This document shows positions 1 to 5,058 of a DNA stretch of 5,058 nt, in pieces. The position numbers and the translations under genes were made by a program. Source of the DNA: Actinomycetales bacterium (GTDB taxonomy: Bacteria; Actinomycetota; Actinomycetes; Actinomycetales; Beutenbergiaceae). Where the stretch lies: NCBI GenBank assembly GCA_016649925.1, contig JAENWO010000220.1, positions 1 to 5,058 of the forward strand, given 5' to 3'. The stretch's first letter is position 1. Each line of letters opens with the position of its first letter. Under the pieces are notes generated by a model that had not been told where the DNA came from, ran no database searches, and was given only the letters and a program-made list of their open reading frames with translations.

Positions 1-87
1 CCCACCACCGACGACGACGACGTCGGCCCGCCCCCCGAGAGCGCCAGCCCGCCCCCCGAGAGCGCCAGCCGGCCGTGAGCTCGTCAT
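1..87 (-). CDS. hemG: Porphyrinogen oxidase HemG/HemY (CgoX) type, N-terminal 29 codons only
   Basis: Partial gene that runs off the left edge. The ATG at 87-85 overlaps the hemE stop as ATGA, so translation is probably coupled. The 29 visible residues are a short Gly/Ala/Arg-rich leader (residues 6-21) followed by DVVVVGGG (residues 22-29). That is a hydrophobic beta-strand running into the glycine-rich turn of an FAD-binding Rossmann fold. This start and the position directly after hemE fit the HemG/HemY flavoprotein family, which oxidises protoporphyrinogen IX. In many actinobacteria the enzyme instead oxidises coproporphyrinogen III (CgoX) in the coproporphyrin-dependent pathway. The leader carries a perfect tandem heptapeptide repeat (see the repeat entry), unusual just ahead of a flavin-binding strand. 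The family call rests on one motif plus context; another Rossmann flavoprotein is possible. Confidence 0.62.
   Translation of the reverse strand, partial: MTSSRPAGALGGRAGALGGRADVVVVGGG
26..67. repeat. Perfect 21-bp tandem duplication (two units)
   Basis: Units lie at 26-46 and 47-67 and are identical over 21 bp; each contains a run of six C followed by gagagcgcca. The unit length is a multiple of three. Read on the minus strand inside the hemG start, it encodes the heptapeptide AGALGGR twice (residues 7-20), so the duplication preserves the frame. Slippage or unequal crossover at GC-rich DNA would produce this, and copy number may vary between strains. Confidence 0.9.
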
Positions 88-1211
88 CCGAGATGAAGCT
101 TCCGCGGAGACGTGACGAGCCCGTGCACCAGCTCGACCACTCGCGTGAGCACGTCGGGGTCCGTGTCGGGCGGGACGCCGTGGCCGAGGTTGAGAACGTG
201 CGCGGGTGCCGCCCGGCCGCGGTCGAGGACGTCGAGCACGTGGGCCTCGAGCACCGGCCACGGCGCGGCGAGCAGCGCGGGGTCGACGTTGCCCTGCAAC
301 GGCACGCCGGGCACCGCCCGCGCCGCCTGGTCCAGGGGCGTCCGGTAGTCCACCCCGACGACGTCGACGCCGACGGCGTGCATCGCCTCGAGCAGGTGGG
401 CGGTGCCGACGCCGAAGTGCACGGTGGGCACGCCGAGCTCCACCCCGTCGGGCGTGGCCACCCGGAGCTCCCGTACCCCGGCCAGGGCGTGCCGTGAGGC
501 CCACGCCACGTTCCGGCTGTAGTCGGCGAGGCAGAGCGCACCGGCCCAGGAGTCGAAGAGCTGGGCGGCACTCGCACCGGCACGCACCTGCGCCTCGAGG
601 AAGGCGCCGGTCAGGTCCGCGGTCCACGCCATCAGGTCCCGCCACGCCTCGGGGTCGGCGTGCATGAGCGTGCGGGCGGCGAGGTGGTCCTTGGACGGCC
701 CACCCTCCACCAGATAGGCAGCGAGGGTGAAGGGGGCGCCCGCGAACCCGATCAGCGGGATCGCGCCGAGCTCGGCGACCGTGGCGCGCACACCCTGGGC
801 GACGGGCTCGAAGAGAGCCGGGTCCACGCCGTCGGCCGTCATGGCACGCAGGTCGGCGACGTCCTGCGCGGACCGGACCGGGTGCTCCAGCACGGGCCCC
901 TTGCCACCGACGATGTCGACGCCCACCCCGGCGAGCTTGAGCGGAACGACGATGTCGCTGAAGAAGATCGCAGCGTCCACGCCGTGACGACGCACCGGCT
1001 GCAGGGTGATCTCGCTCGCCAGCTCGGGGTCGAGGCAGGCGTCGAGCATCCGTGTGCCGGTCCGCAGGGCGCGGTACTCCGGCAGCGAGCGGCCGGCCTG
1101 GCGCATGAACCAGACGGGCGTCGACTCGGGGCGGTCGCCGCGGTAGGCGCGGACCAGGGGGGACGAGGACGTCGCACCCGCGAGTGGGTGGTCGGGGGGC
1201 AGCAGGTTCAC
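84..1211 (-). CDS. hemE: Uroporphyrinogen decarboxylase HemE
   Basis: Cytosolic enzyme that decarboxylates the four acetate side chains of uroporphyrinogen III to give coproporphyrinogen III; it needs no cofactor. From the GTG at 1211 the protein has 375 residues, a little above the usual 340-360. Visible hallmarks are FMRQAGR at 35-41 (substrate-binding arginines R37 and R41), FFSDI at 83-87 with the key aspartate D86, GFAGAPFTLAAYLVEGG around 155-171 with Y166, FDSWAG at 219-224, QGNVDP at 306-311, and NLGHGVPPDTDP at 341-352 with H344. All residues known to line the active site of the family are present. The frame stays open upstream to 1358, but that part overlaps the preceding gene and is low-complexity, so the GTG at 1211 just before the conserved start (PLVRAYRGDRP) is preferred. 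No Shine-Dalgarno is visible; a -10-like element lies 7 nt upstream. The stop overlaps the hemG start by 4 nt. Confidence 0.96.
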   Translation of the reverse strand: MNLLPPDHPLAGATSSSPLVRAYRGDRPESTPVWFMRQAGRSLPEYRALRTGTRMLDACLDPELASEITLQPVRRHGVDAAIFFSDIVVPLKLAGVGVDIVGGKGPVLEHPVRSAQDVADLRAMTADGVDPALFEPVAQGVRATVAELGAIPLIGFAGAPFTLAAYLVEGGPSKDHLAARTLMHADPEAWRDLMAWTADLTGAFLEAQVRAGASAAQLFDSWAGALCLADYSRNVAWASRHALAGVRELRVATPDGVELGVPTVHFGVGTAHLLEAMHAVGVDVVGVDYRTPLDQAARAVPGVPLQGNVDPALLAAPWPVLEAHVLDVLDRGRAAPAHVLNLGHGVPPDTDPDVLTRVVELVHGLVTSPRKLHLG

Positions 1212-1218
1212 ACGCCCG

Positions 1219-1227
1219 ATTCTTGCA
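1219..1227 (-). promoter_or_regulatory. Candidate extended -10 element for leaderless hemE
   Basis: On the minus strand TGC (1227-1225) is followed by AAGAAT (1224-1219). This is an extended -10 form with four of six matches to TATAAT. Seven bases separate it from the hemE GTG at 1211, so transcription would begin at about the start codon. The 43-bp gap after the preceding gene has no ribosome-binding site, which agrees with a leaderless mRNA. There is no convincing -35. Chance occurrence cannot be excluded. Confidence 0.3.
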
Positions 1228-1254
1228 CCGACTCCGACGTCGACCGGACTGGTC

Positions 1255-2229
1255 CTACGCCATCGCCTCGATGCTGAAGAAGAACTCCCGCCCCTGGCGG
1301 AACGGCTCGACGAGCTCGAGGTTCTCGTAGGACGTGCCACCGGGGATGGGCGAGGCACTCGCCCAGTAGGCGCGGCGCCCGTTCACCAGCGCCTCGAGTC
1401 CCGGGGCCGGCGACTCGACCCGCCAGGTCTGGATCGCCGGCTTGCCGTAGTACTTCCAGTCCTCGTGCGTGTCCGCTGAGTACTCGGCGTTCTGCGGGTC
1501 GGCCTCGTCGGGAGTCGCCCCGACCACCACGTCACCGACACCGTTACGGGCAAGCTCCGTGGCCGCGAAACGCGCGTGCGGCGCGAAGTGGACTCCCTCG
1601 AGATCCGGCCAGAGCTCCGCCGGGGTGACGATTCGGTGGGCCAGGTGCAGGTGCCGCAGCCGGGCGAAGTTGCCCATCGTGGCAGTCAGGATGCAGTAGT
1701 CGAGTGTCGCCGACTCCTCGCGCCGGTACACCGCCAGACCGACCTCGTGCGGACGGTCTGCCCGGAAGGACAGCCGGACGTACACGTCCGCGCCGTTGTC
1801 GAAACGTTCGACCAGGACGAACACGCGGAGGTGATCGACGCCGTCGACGTTCTCCAGGATGCCGCGAGCCGGACGATCGCCCGGCACCGGAGTGGCGTCG
1901 TCCGGGCTGTCGGCACTCCAGAAGCGCTTTCCCGCCACCGGGTCGATCCGGCTGGGCTCCAACTCCGAGTACCCCCGCTCGGTCGCACCGGACGTGATCG
2001 GCTCGACCGCGATGAAGTTCACCAGCCGGTCGCGCGGGTGATCGAGGTACGGCGCGTAGATCCTCAACAGGCCGCGCGGGCCGCGGAGCGGGTGGAGGCC
2101 GACCTGCAGGCCGTCGACGTGACCCCAACGAGGCTCGGCCGGGGTCACGGCAGACGGTCGGAGCCAGGGGCCCTCGGTGTCCGGACGGCGCATCGGCTCA
2201 GGTGTCGTGGCGTCATTGCTGGGGTTCAT
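1255..2229 (-). CDS. Conserved-looking protein of unknown function, 324 aa
   Basis: I do not recognise a named family. The chosen ATG at 2229 has GAAGG five bases upstream; the frame stays open to 2451 but would then overrun the hemA start region. The first ~30 residues are polar and Pro-rich, with no signal peptide, and no membrane segment is visible anywhere, so a cytosolic protein is likely. The rest looks like an ordered, beta-rich domain. Blocks that look conserved are GPRGLLRIYAPYL (50-62), VNFIAVEPI (70-78), YSELEPSRID (87-96), DYCILTATMGNFARLR (177-192), YYGKPAIQTWR (about 260-270) and a C-terminal EFFFSIE (315-321). The pattern of Trp, Tyr, Arg and Glu in strands resembles carbohydrate-associated beta-sandwich proteins; this is an impression, not a match. 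It precedes hemE on the same strand with a 43-bp gap, so it may be co-transcribed with the haem genes, but nothing in it suggests tetrapyrrole chemistry. G/C-rich third positions match its neighbours and give no sign of recent transfer. Confidence 0.85.
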   Translation of the reverse strand: MNPSNDATTPEPMRRPDTEGPWLRPSAVTPAEPRWGHVDGLQVGLHPLRGPRGLLRIYAPYLDHPRDRLVNFIAVEPITSGATERGYSELEPSRIDPVAGKRFWSADSPDDATPVPGDRPARGILENVDGVDHLRVFVLVERFDNGADVYVRLSFRADRPHEVGLAVYRREESATLDYCILTATMGNFARLRHLHLAHRIVTPAELWPDLEGVHFAPHARFAATELARNGVGDVVVGATPDEADPQNAEYSADTHEDWKYYGKPAIQTWRVESPAPGLEALVNGRRAYWASASPIPGGTSYENLELVEPFRQGREFFFSIEAMA

Positions 2230-2298
2230 CGGTGCCTTCACGTCTGACTGGGAGGCGAATGACCGCTCGTTACTCTCCTGCGGTGCCGGATCGGCTCG

Positions 2299-2304
2299 AG
2301 CATA
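2299..2304 (-). promoter_or_regulatory. Candidate -10 hexamer for the unknown gene
   Basis: TATGCT on the minus strand fits the TANNNT form common in actinobacteria. Transcription would begin near 2292 and give a leader of about 63 nt to the ATG at 2229. The -35 position at 17-bp spacing falls on 2322-2327 and reads TCCGCC, unlike TTGACA. It coincides with one GGCGGA half-site of the inverted-repeat cluster, so a bound protein could control this promoter. Confidence 0.3.
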
Positions 2305-2321
2305 GGTCAGCGGAGCCCGAT

Positions 2322-2348
2322 GGCGGATCATGGCGGACCGGGTCCGCC
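2322..2348. promoter_or_regulatory. Inverted repeat plus extra half-site, candidate operator
   Basis: A perfect inverted repeat GGCGGACC-G-GGTCCGCC occupies 2332-2348 (8 bp arms, 1-bp centre). A further direct copy of GGCGGA lies at 2322-2327, 10 bp upstream of the left arm, inside an 8-bp direct repeat ATGGCGGA (2320-2327 and 2330-2337). Three half-sites spaced by about one helical turn are a typical layout for a dimeric regulator with an accessory site. No known regulator consensus was recognised. GC-rich DNA raises the chance background. Confidence 0.4.
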
Positions 2349-2445
2349 TCGAGAGCCGCTTCGTCGGCGCCACCTCGTCTGCCGCCTCGTCGTCTGCCGC
2401 CGGACGACCTGACACGGCGTTCGCAAAAGCTGATCGGCGAGCACG

Positions 2446-2451
2446 TAGCAT
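2446..2451 (+). promoter_or_regulatory. Candidate -10 hexamer at the hemA start
   Basis: TAGCAT fits TANNNT. It ends 7 nt before an in-frame GTG at 2459, so transcription would start at about that codon. It also overlaps the ATG at 2450. If it is a real -10, that ATG would not be in the mRNA and hemA would be leaderless from GTG 2459. No -35 match and no Shine-Dalgarno are visible. Confidence 0.35.
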
Positions 2452-3733
2452 GACTGCCGTGCTGGTCTGCGTGAGCGTGAGTCACCGAACCGCGAACTTC
2501 GCTGTTCTCGAACGGCTCTCCGCCCACAGCCCCGGCCCGACGGCGTTCCTCGCGGACGAGGCGGTGCGCGGCGCCGTGGTGGTCGCGACGTGCAACCGGT
2601 ACGAGGCCTACCTCGACGTCACGGACGACTCCGACGAGGGCGTCGCCGCCGCGATCTCCGGCGTGGTCGAGCGCCTCGCCCGGGCCGCCGGCCTGCCCCC
2701 GACCGAGCTGAGCCCCCGGACCCGCGTGATGACGTCCAGCAGGGTGGCGGCGCACCTCTTCGCGGTGGCGAGCGGACTCGAGTCCGTGGTGGTCGGCGAG
2801 AACGAGATCGCCGGTCAGGTCCGGCGCGCACTCACGCACGCCCACGCGTCCGGAGCCGCGACGCCGGCTCTGGAGCGCCTCTTCCAGGCCGCCTCCACGA
2901 CATCCCGCGGAGTGCGCAGCTCCACCCACATCAACGCGGCCGGCCGCTCCATGGTGCGACTCGCCCTCGACCTGGCGGAGAGCCGTGTCCCGGACTGGCG
3001 GGCCGCCCACGTCCTCCTTGTCGGCACCGGCGCGTACGCGGGGACGACGCTCGCCGCGTTGCGTGACCGAGGGGTGCACACCGTCCACGTGTTCTCACCC
3101 TCCGGCCGCGAGCAGCAGTTCGCCACCCGTGAGGGCGTGCGGCCCGTCCCTCGGTCCGCGTGGCACCCGGCGCTGGCTCAGGCAGACCTCGTGCTGACCT
3201 CCACCACGGTCCGCGTCCTGGATGCGGCCACCCTGGCCGTCGCCCGCGCTCAGACGGACCGCCGCCAGCTGATCGTCGACCTGGGGCTGCCGAGCAACGT
3301 GGACAAGGACGTCACGAGACTGCCCGGCGTCGAGCTCCTCGACCTCGAGACCATCAGCCGCCACGCCCCGGTGCACGAGCTCAACGCGAGCGCCCAGGCC
3401 CGCGACCTGGTGGTGGAGGCCGCACGCGAGTTCCAGGCGCAGGCGGCCGAGGCGGGGGCCACGCCGGCGATCGTCGCCTACCGCGCGCACGTCGACGCAC
3501 TTCTGGACGCTGAGCTCGCGCGCTCCCGGGCTCGCGGTGAGCACAGTGACGAGGTAGAGCGGGCGCTACGACACTTCGCCGGGGCGCTCGTGCACGGGCC
3601 GATGACACGGGCGCGCGAGCTCGCCCGCAGTGGCGAGGTGGACCGGGTGGCCGACGCACTCAGCGCGCTGCACGGCATCGACATCAGGGTGGCCCAAGCG
3701 CCGGGCGACGGCTGCGACGCGCAGACCGCCTGA
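2450..3733 (+). CDS. hemA: Glutamyl-tRNA reductase HemA
   Basis: NADPH-dependent reductase that converts glutamyl-tRNA(Glu) to glutamate-1-semialdehyde, the committed and usually controlled step of C5-pathway haem synthesis in the cytosol. The protein has 427 residues from the ATG at 2450, normal for the family. Visible are SHRTAN (11-16), the catalytic cysteine in ATCNRYE (C48), GLESVVVGENEIAGQVR (109-125, the family's GL-S-VVGE-QI-GQV signature), a Rossmann segment VLLVGTGAYAG (188-198) for NADPH, DLGLPSNVD (277-285), and the C-terminal dimerisation helix region with RHFAGALVHGPMTRARE (374-390). An in-frame GTG at 2459, giving VLVCVSVSHRTAN, is an equally good start and fits the promoter geometry better. 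The frame continues upstream to 2330, but that extension is Ser/Ala/Arg-rich and unlike HemA. The gene stands alone on the plus strand, divergent from the hemE side, with no following haem gene in its direction. Confidence 0.96.
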   Translation: MTAVLVCVSVSHRTANFAVLERLSAHSPGPTAFLADEAVRGAVVVATCNRYEAYLDVTDDSDEGVAAAISGVVERLARAAGLPPTELSPRTRVMTSSRVAAHLFAVASGLESVVVGENEIAGQVRRALTHAHASGAATPALERLFQAASTTSRGVRSSTHINAAGRSMVRLALDLAESRVPDWRAAHVLLVGTGAYAGTTLAALRDRGVHTVHVFSPSGREQQFATREGVRPVPRSAWHPALAQADLVLTSTTVRVLDAATLAVARAQTDRRQLIVDLGLPSNVDKDVTRLPGVELLDLETISRHAPVHELNASAQARDLVVEAAREFQAQAAEAGATPAIVAYRAHVDALLDAELARSRARGEHSDEVERALRHFAGALVHGPMTRARELARSGEVDRVADALSALHGIDIRVAQAPGDGCDAQTA

Positions 3734-3811
3734 GGCGAGCACCGCCGTCGGACCCGATCGGGCCACCCCGGCCGAGCGCCACTCCCACGGCGCCCGGCGG
3801 TACCACGCGAC
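3734..3811. terminator. Convergent spacer with weak hairpins, possible bidirectional terminator
   Basis: The 78 bp between the convergent hemA and dehydrogenase stops hold overlapping GC-rich inverted repeats: ACCGCCG at 3741-3747 with CGGCGGT at 3795-3801, the palindrome CCCGATCGGG at 3753-3762, and CGGG-CCAC-CCCG at 3759-3770. No T-run follows on either strand, so a canonical intrinsic terminator is not present. Such U-less or Rho-dependent ends are common in high-GC genomes. Confidence 0.25.
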
Positions 3812-4867
3812 CTACGGGTGGACGAGGATCTTGACAGCCGTCTCGTTGCGGTTGATGAGGGTGTCGAGGCCCTCGCCGATGAGATCGTCCAGGGCGATCC
3901 GTCCCGTGATGAAGGGAGCAAGATCGACCTTGCCCTCCTGGACGAGCCAGATCGTGGCGGGGTGGTCGTTCGCGTAAGCGATCGAGCCGACCAGCGCGAT
4001 CTCCTTCAGGACGATCTTCAGCATGTCGACCGAGGCGCGCTTCCCCCAGATCGAGACGTTGACGACCGTGCCCCTGGGCTTGACGACGTCGAGCATGGTG
4101 TCGAGCACGGCGTCCACGCTGGCGCACTCGAAGGCGACGTCCGCACCCCGGCCAGCTGTGAGCTCGTCCACGAAGGCCTTGACGTCCTGTTGGCTCGGGT
4201 CGACCACATGGTCGGCCACGCCGGTGGAGAGCGCCTTCGCCTTGCGGGCGCCGCTCAGCTCGGTCATCACGGTGATCACGCCCATCCCCTTGAGCACCGC
4301 GGCGGTGAGCAGCCCGATCGGCCCGGCGCCGCCGACCACCGCGACGTCCCCGGCCTTGGCACCGCTGAGGACGACCGCATGGTGGCCCACCGACAGCGGC
4401 TCGATCAGCGCGGCCTGGTCCAACGAAATGTCGCCCACCGGGTGGACCCATCGTCGGTCGACCACGACCTTCTCGCTGAGCCCACCGCCGCCTCCCGCGA
4501 GGCCGATGAAGCCCATCTTCACGCAGAGGTTGTAGTTCCCCTCGCGGCACTGAGGGCACTCGCCGCAGACGAAGTACGGCTCGACGACGACACTCTCGCC
4601 AATGGTCAGATCGTCAACGCCCTCGCCGAGTGCGGTGACCGTGCCGGAGAACTCGTGACCCATCACCACGGGTGCCTCCTCCCCCGAGAGCACGTGGGGG
4701 TGGCCGGGTGCGGGGGTGAAGATCGGGCCCTCGAGGTACTCGTGTAGGTCGGAGCCGCAGATCCCGCACCAGGCGACGTCGATCGCGACGGCGCCGGGGC
4801 GCAACTCGGGCTCGGGGATCTCCTCGATCCTGATGTCCTTCCGCGCATGGAACCGTGCTGCCTTCAT
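3812..4867 (-). CDS. bdhA: Zinc-dependent medium-chain dehydrogenase, (R,R)-2,3-butanediol dehydrogenase type
   Basis: Cytosolic alcohol dehydrogenase of 351 residues, the normal length for the family. The ATG at 4867 is preceded by a strong Shine-Dalgarno, GGAGGAG, with a 6-nt spacer; the in-frame GTG at 4882 overlaps that site and is rejected. The N-terminal catalytic domain has CGICGSDLHEYLEGP (catalytic zinc ligand C37), GHE (H71, E72) and IEPLSV (E156). The structural zinc loop C-x2-C-x2-C-x7-C is complete (C101, C104, C107, C115). The Rossmann turn GGAGPIG lies at 179-185, and an acidic E203 after the second strand favours NAD(H) over NADP(H). HEYLEGPIFTP, GHPH and the Gly-rich IGLAGGGGGLSE are characteristic of 2,3-butanediol dehydrogenases, which interconvert acetoin and 2,3-butanediol. 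Related polyol dehydrogenases share much of this, so the substrate is not certain. No acetoin or sugar genes are visible beside it, and the convergent orientation to hemA suggests a separate unit. Confidence 0.9.
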   Translation of the reverse strand: MKAARFHARKDIRIEEIPEPELRPGAVAIDVAWCGICGSDLHEYLEGPIFTPAPGHPHVLSGEEAPVVMGHEFSGTVTALGEGVDDLTIGESVVVEPYFVCGECPQCREGNYNLCVKMGFIGLAGGGGGLSEKVVVDRRWVHPVGDISLDQAALIEPLSVGHHAVVLSGAKAGDVAVVGGAGPIGLLTAAVLKGMGVITVMTELSGARKAKALSTGVADHVVDPSQQDVKAFVDELTAGRGADVAFECASVDAVLDTMLDVVKPRGTVVNVSIWGKRASVDMLKIVLKEIALVGSIAYANDHPATIWLVQEGKVDLAPFITGRIALDDLIGEGLDTLINRNETAVKILVHP

Positions 4868-4873
4868 CCGATG

Positions 4874-4880
4874 CTCCTCC
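4874..4880 (-). promoter_or_regulatory. Strong Shine-Dalgarno that sets the dehydrogenase start
   Basis: GGAGGAG on the minus strand lies 6 nt before the ATG at 4867. It is the best ribosome-binding site in the window and decides between that ATG and the upstream in-frame GTG at 4882, which contains its first bases. Confidence 0.85.
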
Positions 4881-4882
4881 AC

Positions 4883-4994
4883 TCATCTGAATGGACGACG
4901 CGGGGATGTCGCCCATCTCGTCAGGAACGAGGCTAGATCCGTGTCCCGACGGGTCCGGAGGACCGTTGTCCCTACCGCCGTGGCCTCGCGCACG
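4883..4994 (-). promoter_or_regulatory. Upstream region of the dehydrogenase
   Basis: No recognisable gene is seen here. A TAGCCT hexamer on the minus strand (4935-4930) fits TANNNT and would give a leader of roughly 55 nt. The -35 at the expected place is poor. A 13-bp inverted repeat GGTCC-GGA-GGACC (4952-4964) covers the -35 position and could be an operator. A small hairpin CTCGT-CAGGA-ACGAG (4917-4931) overlaps the -10. All of this is tentative. Confidence 0.3.
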
Positions 4995-5017
4995 TCAGCG
5001 CCCAGCGGGCGCGACGT
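4992..5017. terminator. GC-rich 11-bp hairpin with AGC triloop
   Basis: Arms ACGTC-A-GCGCCC (4992-5003) and GGGCGC-GACGT (5007-5017) pair over 11 bp with one bulged A at 4997 and loop AGC. It is the strongest stem-loop seen in the window. It lies 125 bp upstream of the dehydrogenase start and spans the stop of the possible minus-strand gene at the right edge, so it may end that transcript. No T-run follows on either strand. Confidence 0.35.
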
Positions 5018-5057
5018 CCTCGAGCCGCTCCCACCTCCCCGCGCCCTCGATGCCGGC
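4995..5057 (-). CDS. Possible C-terminal end of an unidentified protein, cut by the window edge
   Basis: The minus strand from 5057 reads 20 codons and then TGA at 4997-4995, ending in WERLEDVAPAGR. Nineteen of the 20 codons end in G or C, as expected for a coding frame in this genome. No family can be named from so few residues. A competing plus-strand frame from GTG 4941 (GAGG eight bases upstream) is also open to the edge, with slightly weaker third-position bias, so this call is uncertain. Confidence 0.25.
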   Translation of the reverse strand, partial: AGIEGAGRWERLEDVAPAGR

Positions 5058-5058
5058 C

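Larger units (their letters stand above)
2230..2449. promoter_or_regulatory. Divergent control region between the unknown gene and hemA
   Basis: This 220-bp stretch lies between two divergent starts and should hold promoters for both. Visible are a TATGCT -10 candidate for the minus-strand gene (2304-2299), a cluster of GGCGGA half-sites with a perfect 17-bp inverted repeat (2322-2348), a 12-bp direct repeat TCGTCTGCCGCC (2375-2386 and 2390-2401), and a TAGCAT -10 candidate for hemA (2446-2451). Both strands have open frames through the region, but their predicted peptides are low-complexity and resemble no protein, so it is treated as non-coding. Confidence 0.6.

Noticed and set aside
75..1277. 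Long plus-strand open frames across hemE
   Set aside because: They are antisense to a gene with every family hallmark, and their translations are Arg/Gly/Pro-rich with no motif; long antisense frames are expected at this GC level.
1212..1358. N-terminal extension of hemE to an ATG at 1358
   Set aside because: It would overlap about 100 bp of the preceding gene's 3' end and encodes a Ser/Arg-rich low-complexity stretch absent from the HemE family.
2375..2401. 12-bp direct repeat TCGTCTGCCGCC as an attachment site or CRISPR-like repeat
   Set aside because: Only two copies with a 3-bp gap and no flanking mobile gene; more likely simple GC-rich slippage within the control region.
2330..2449. 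HemA start at ATG 2330
   Set aside because: The added 40 residues are Ser/Ala/Arg-rich and precede the normal HemA start; the region also carries the divergent gene's promoter candidates.
2230..2451. Extension of the unknown gene to 2451
   Set aside because: The extra 74 residues are low-complexity, overlap the hemA start, and a better ATG with GAAGG upstream exists at 2229.
3684..4559. Minus-strand 291-codon frame overlapping the dehydrogenase
   Set aside because: It is a frame-shifted shadow of a dehydrogenase with complete zinc and NAD motifs; its translation is Arg/Gly-rich without domains.
3818..4747. Plus-strand 309-codon frame opposite the dehydrogenase
   Set aside because: Antisense shadow: Asp/His/Val-rich composition is typical of reversed high-GC codons, with no start signal or motif.

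Overview
The window looks like chromosomal DNA of a high-GC actinobacterium. GC is very high throughout, third codon positions are strongly G/C, GTG starts occur, and the haem genes resemble those of Micrococcales-type organisms. The lineage is an inference from gene content and order; there is no rRNA or other marker to fix it. No mobile element, CRISPR array, tRNA or rRNA was found.

Left part, minus strand (1-2229): three genes read leftward. First is a 324-residue protein of unknown function (1255-2229). Next is hemE, uroporphyrinogen decarboxylase (84-1211). Last are the first 29 codons of a flavoprotein cut by the window edge (1-87), whose GxG nucleotide-binding start and ATGA overlap with hemE point to the HemG/HemY (CgoX) oxidase. 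The middle of the window holds a 220-bp divergent control region (2230-2449), then hemA, glutamyl-tRNA reductase, on the plus strand (2450-3733). HemA opens tetrapyrrole synthesis from Glu-tRNA(Glu). HemE removes the four acetate carboxyls of uroporphyrinogen III. The HemG/HemY-type enzyme oxidises the resulting porphyrinogen. This is therefore one edge of a haem biosynthesis locus with hemA divergent from hemE-hemG. The unknown gene sits between the two haem genes.

Right part (3734-5058): a 78-bp convergent spacer separates hemA from a minus-strand zinc-dependent medium-chain dehydrogenase (3812-4867), most like (R,R)-2,3-butanediol dehydrogenase. Its metabolic role has no visible link to haem. 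The last ~190 bp hold its leader and a weak promoter candidate, a GC-rich hairpin, and possibly the end of another minus-strand gene.

Main points for a second look: a 17-bp perfect inverted repeat with a third half-site one helical turn away in the divergent control region; identical -10-to-GTG geometry at hemA and hemE that suggests leaderless transcripts; a 21-bp tandem repeat encoding two heptapeptides at the start of HemG; and the unknown protein inside the haem locus. I do not see a clear undescribed multi-gene system in this window.
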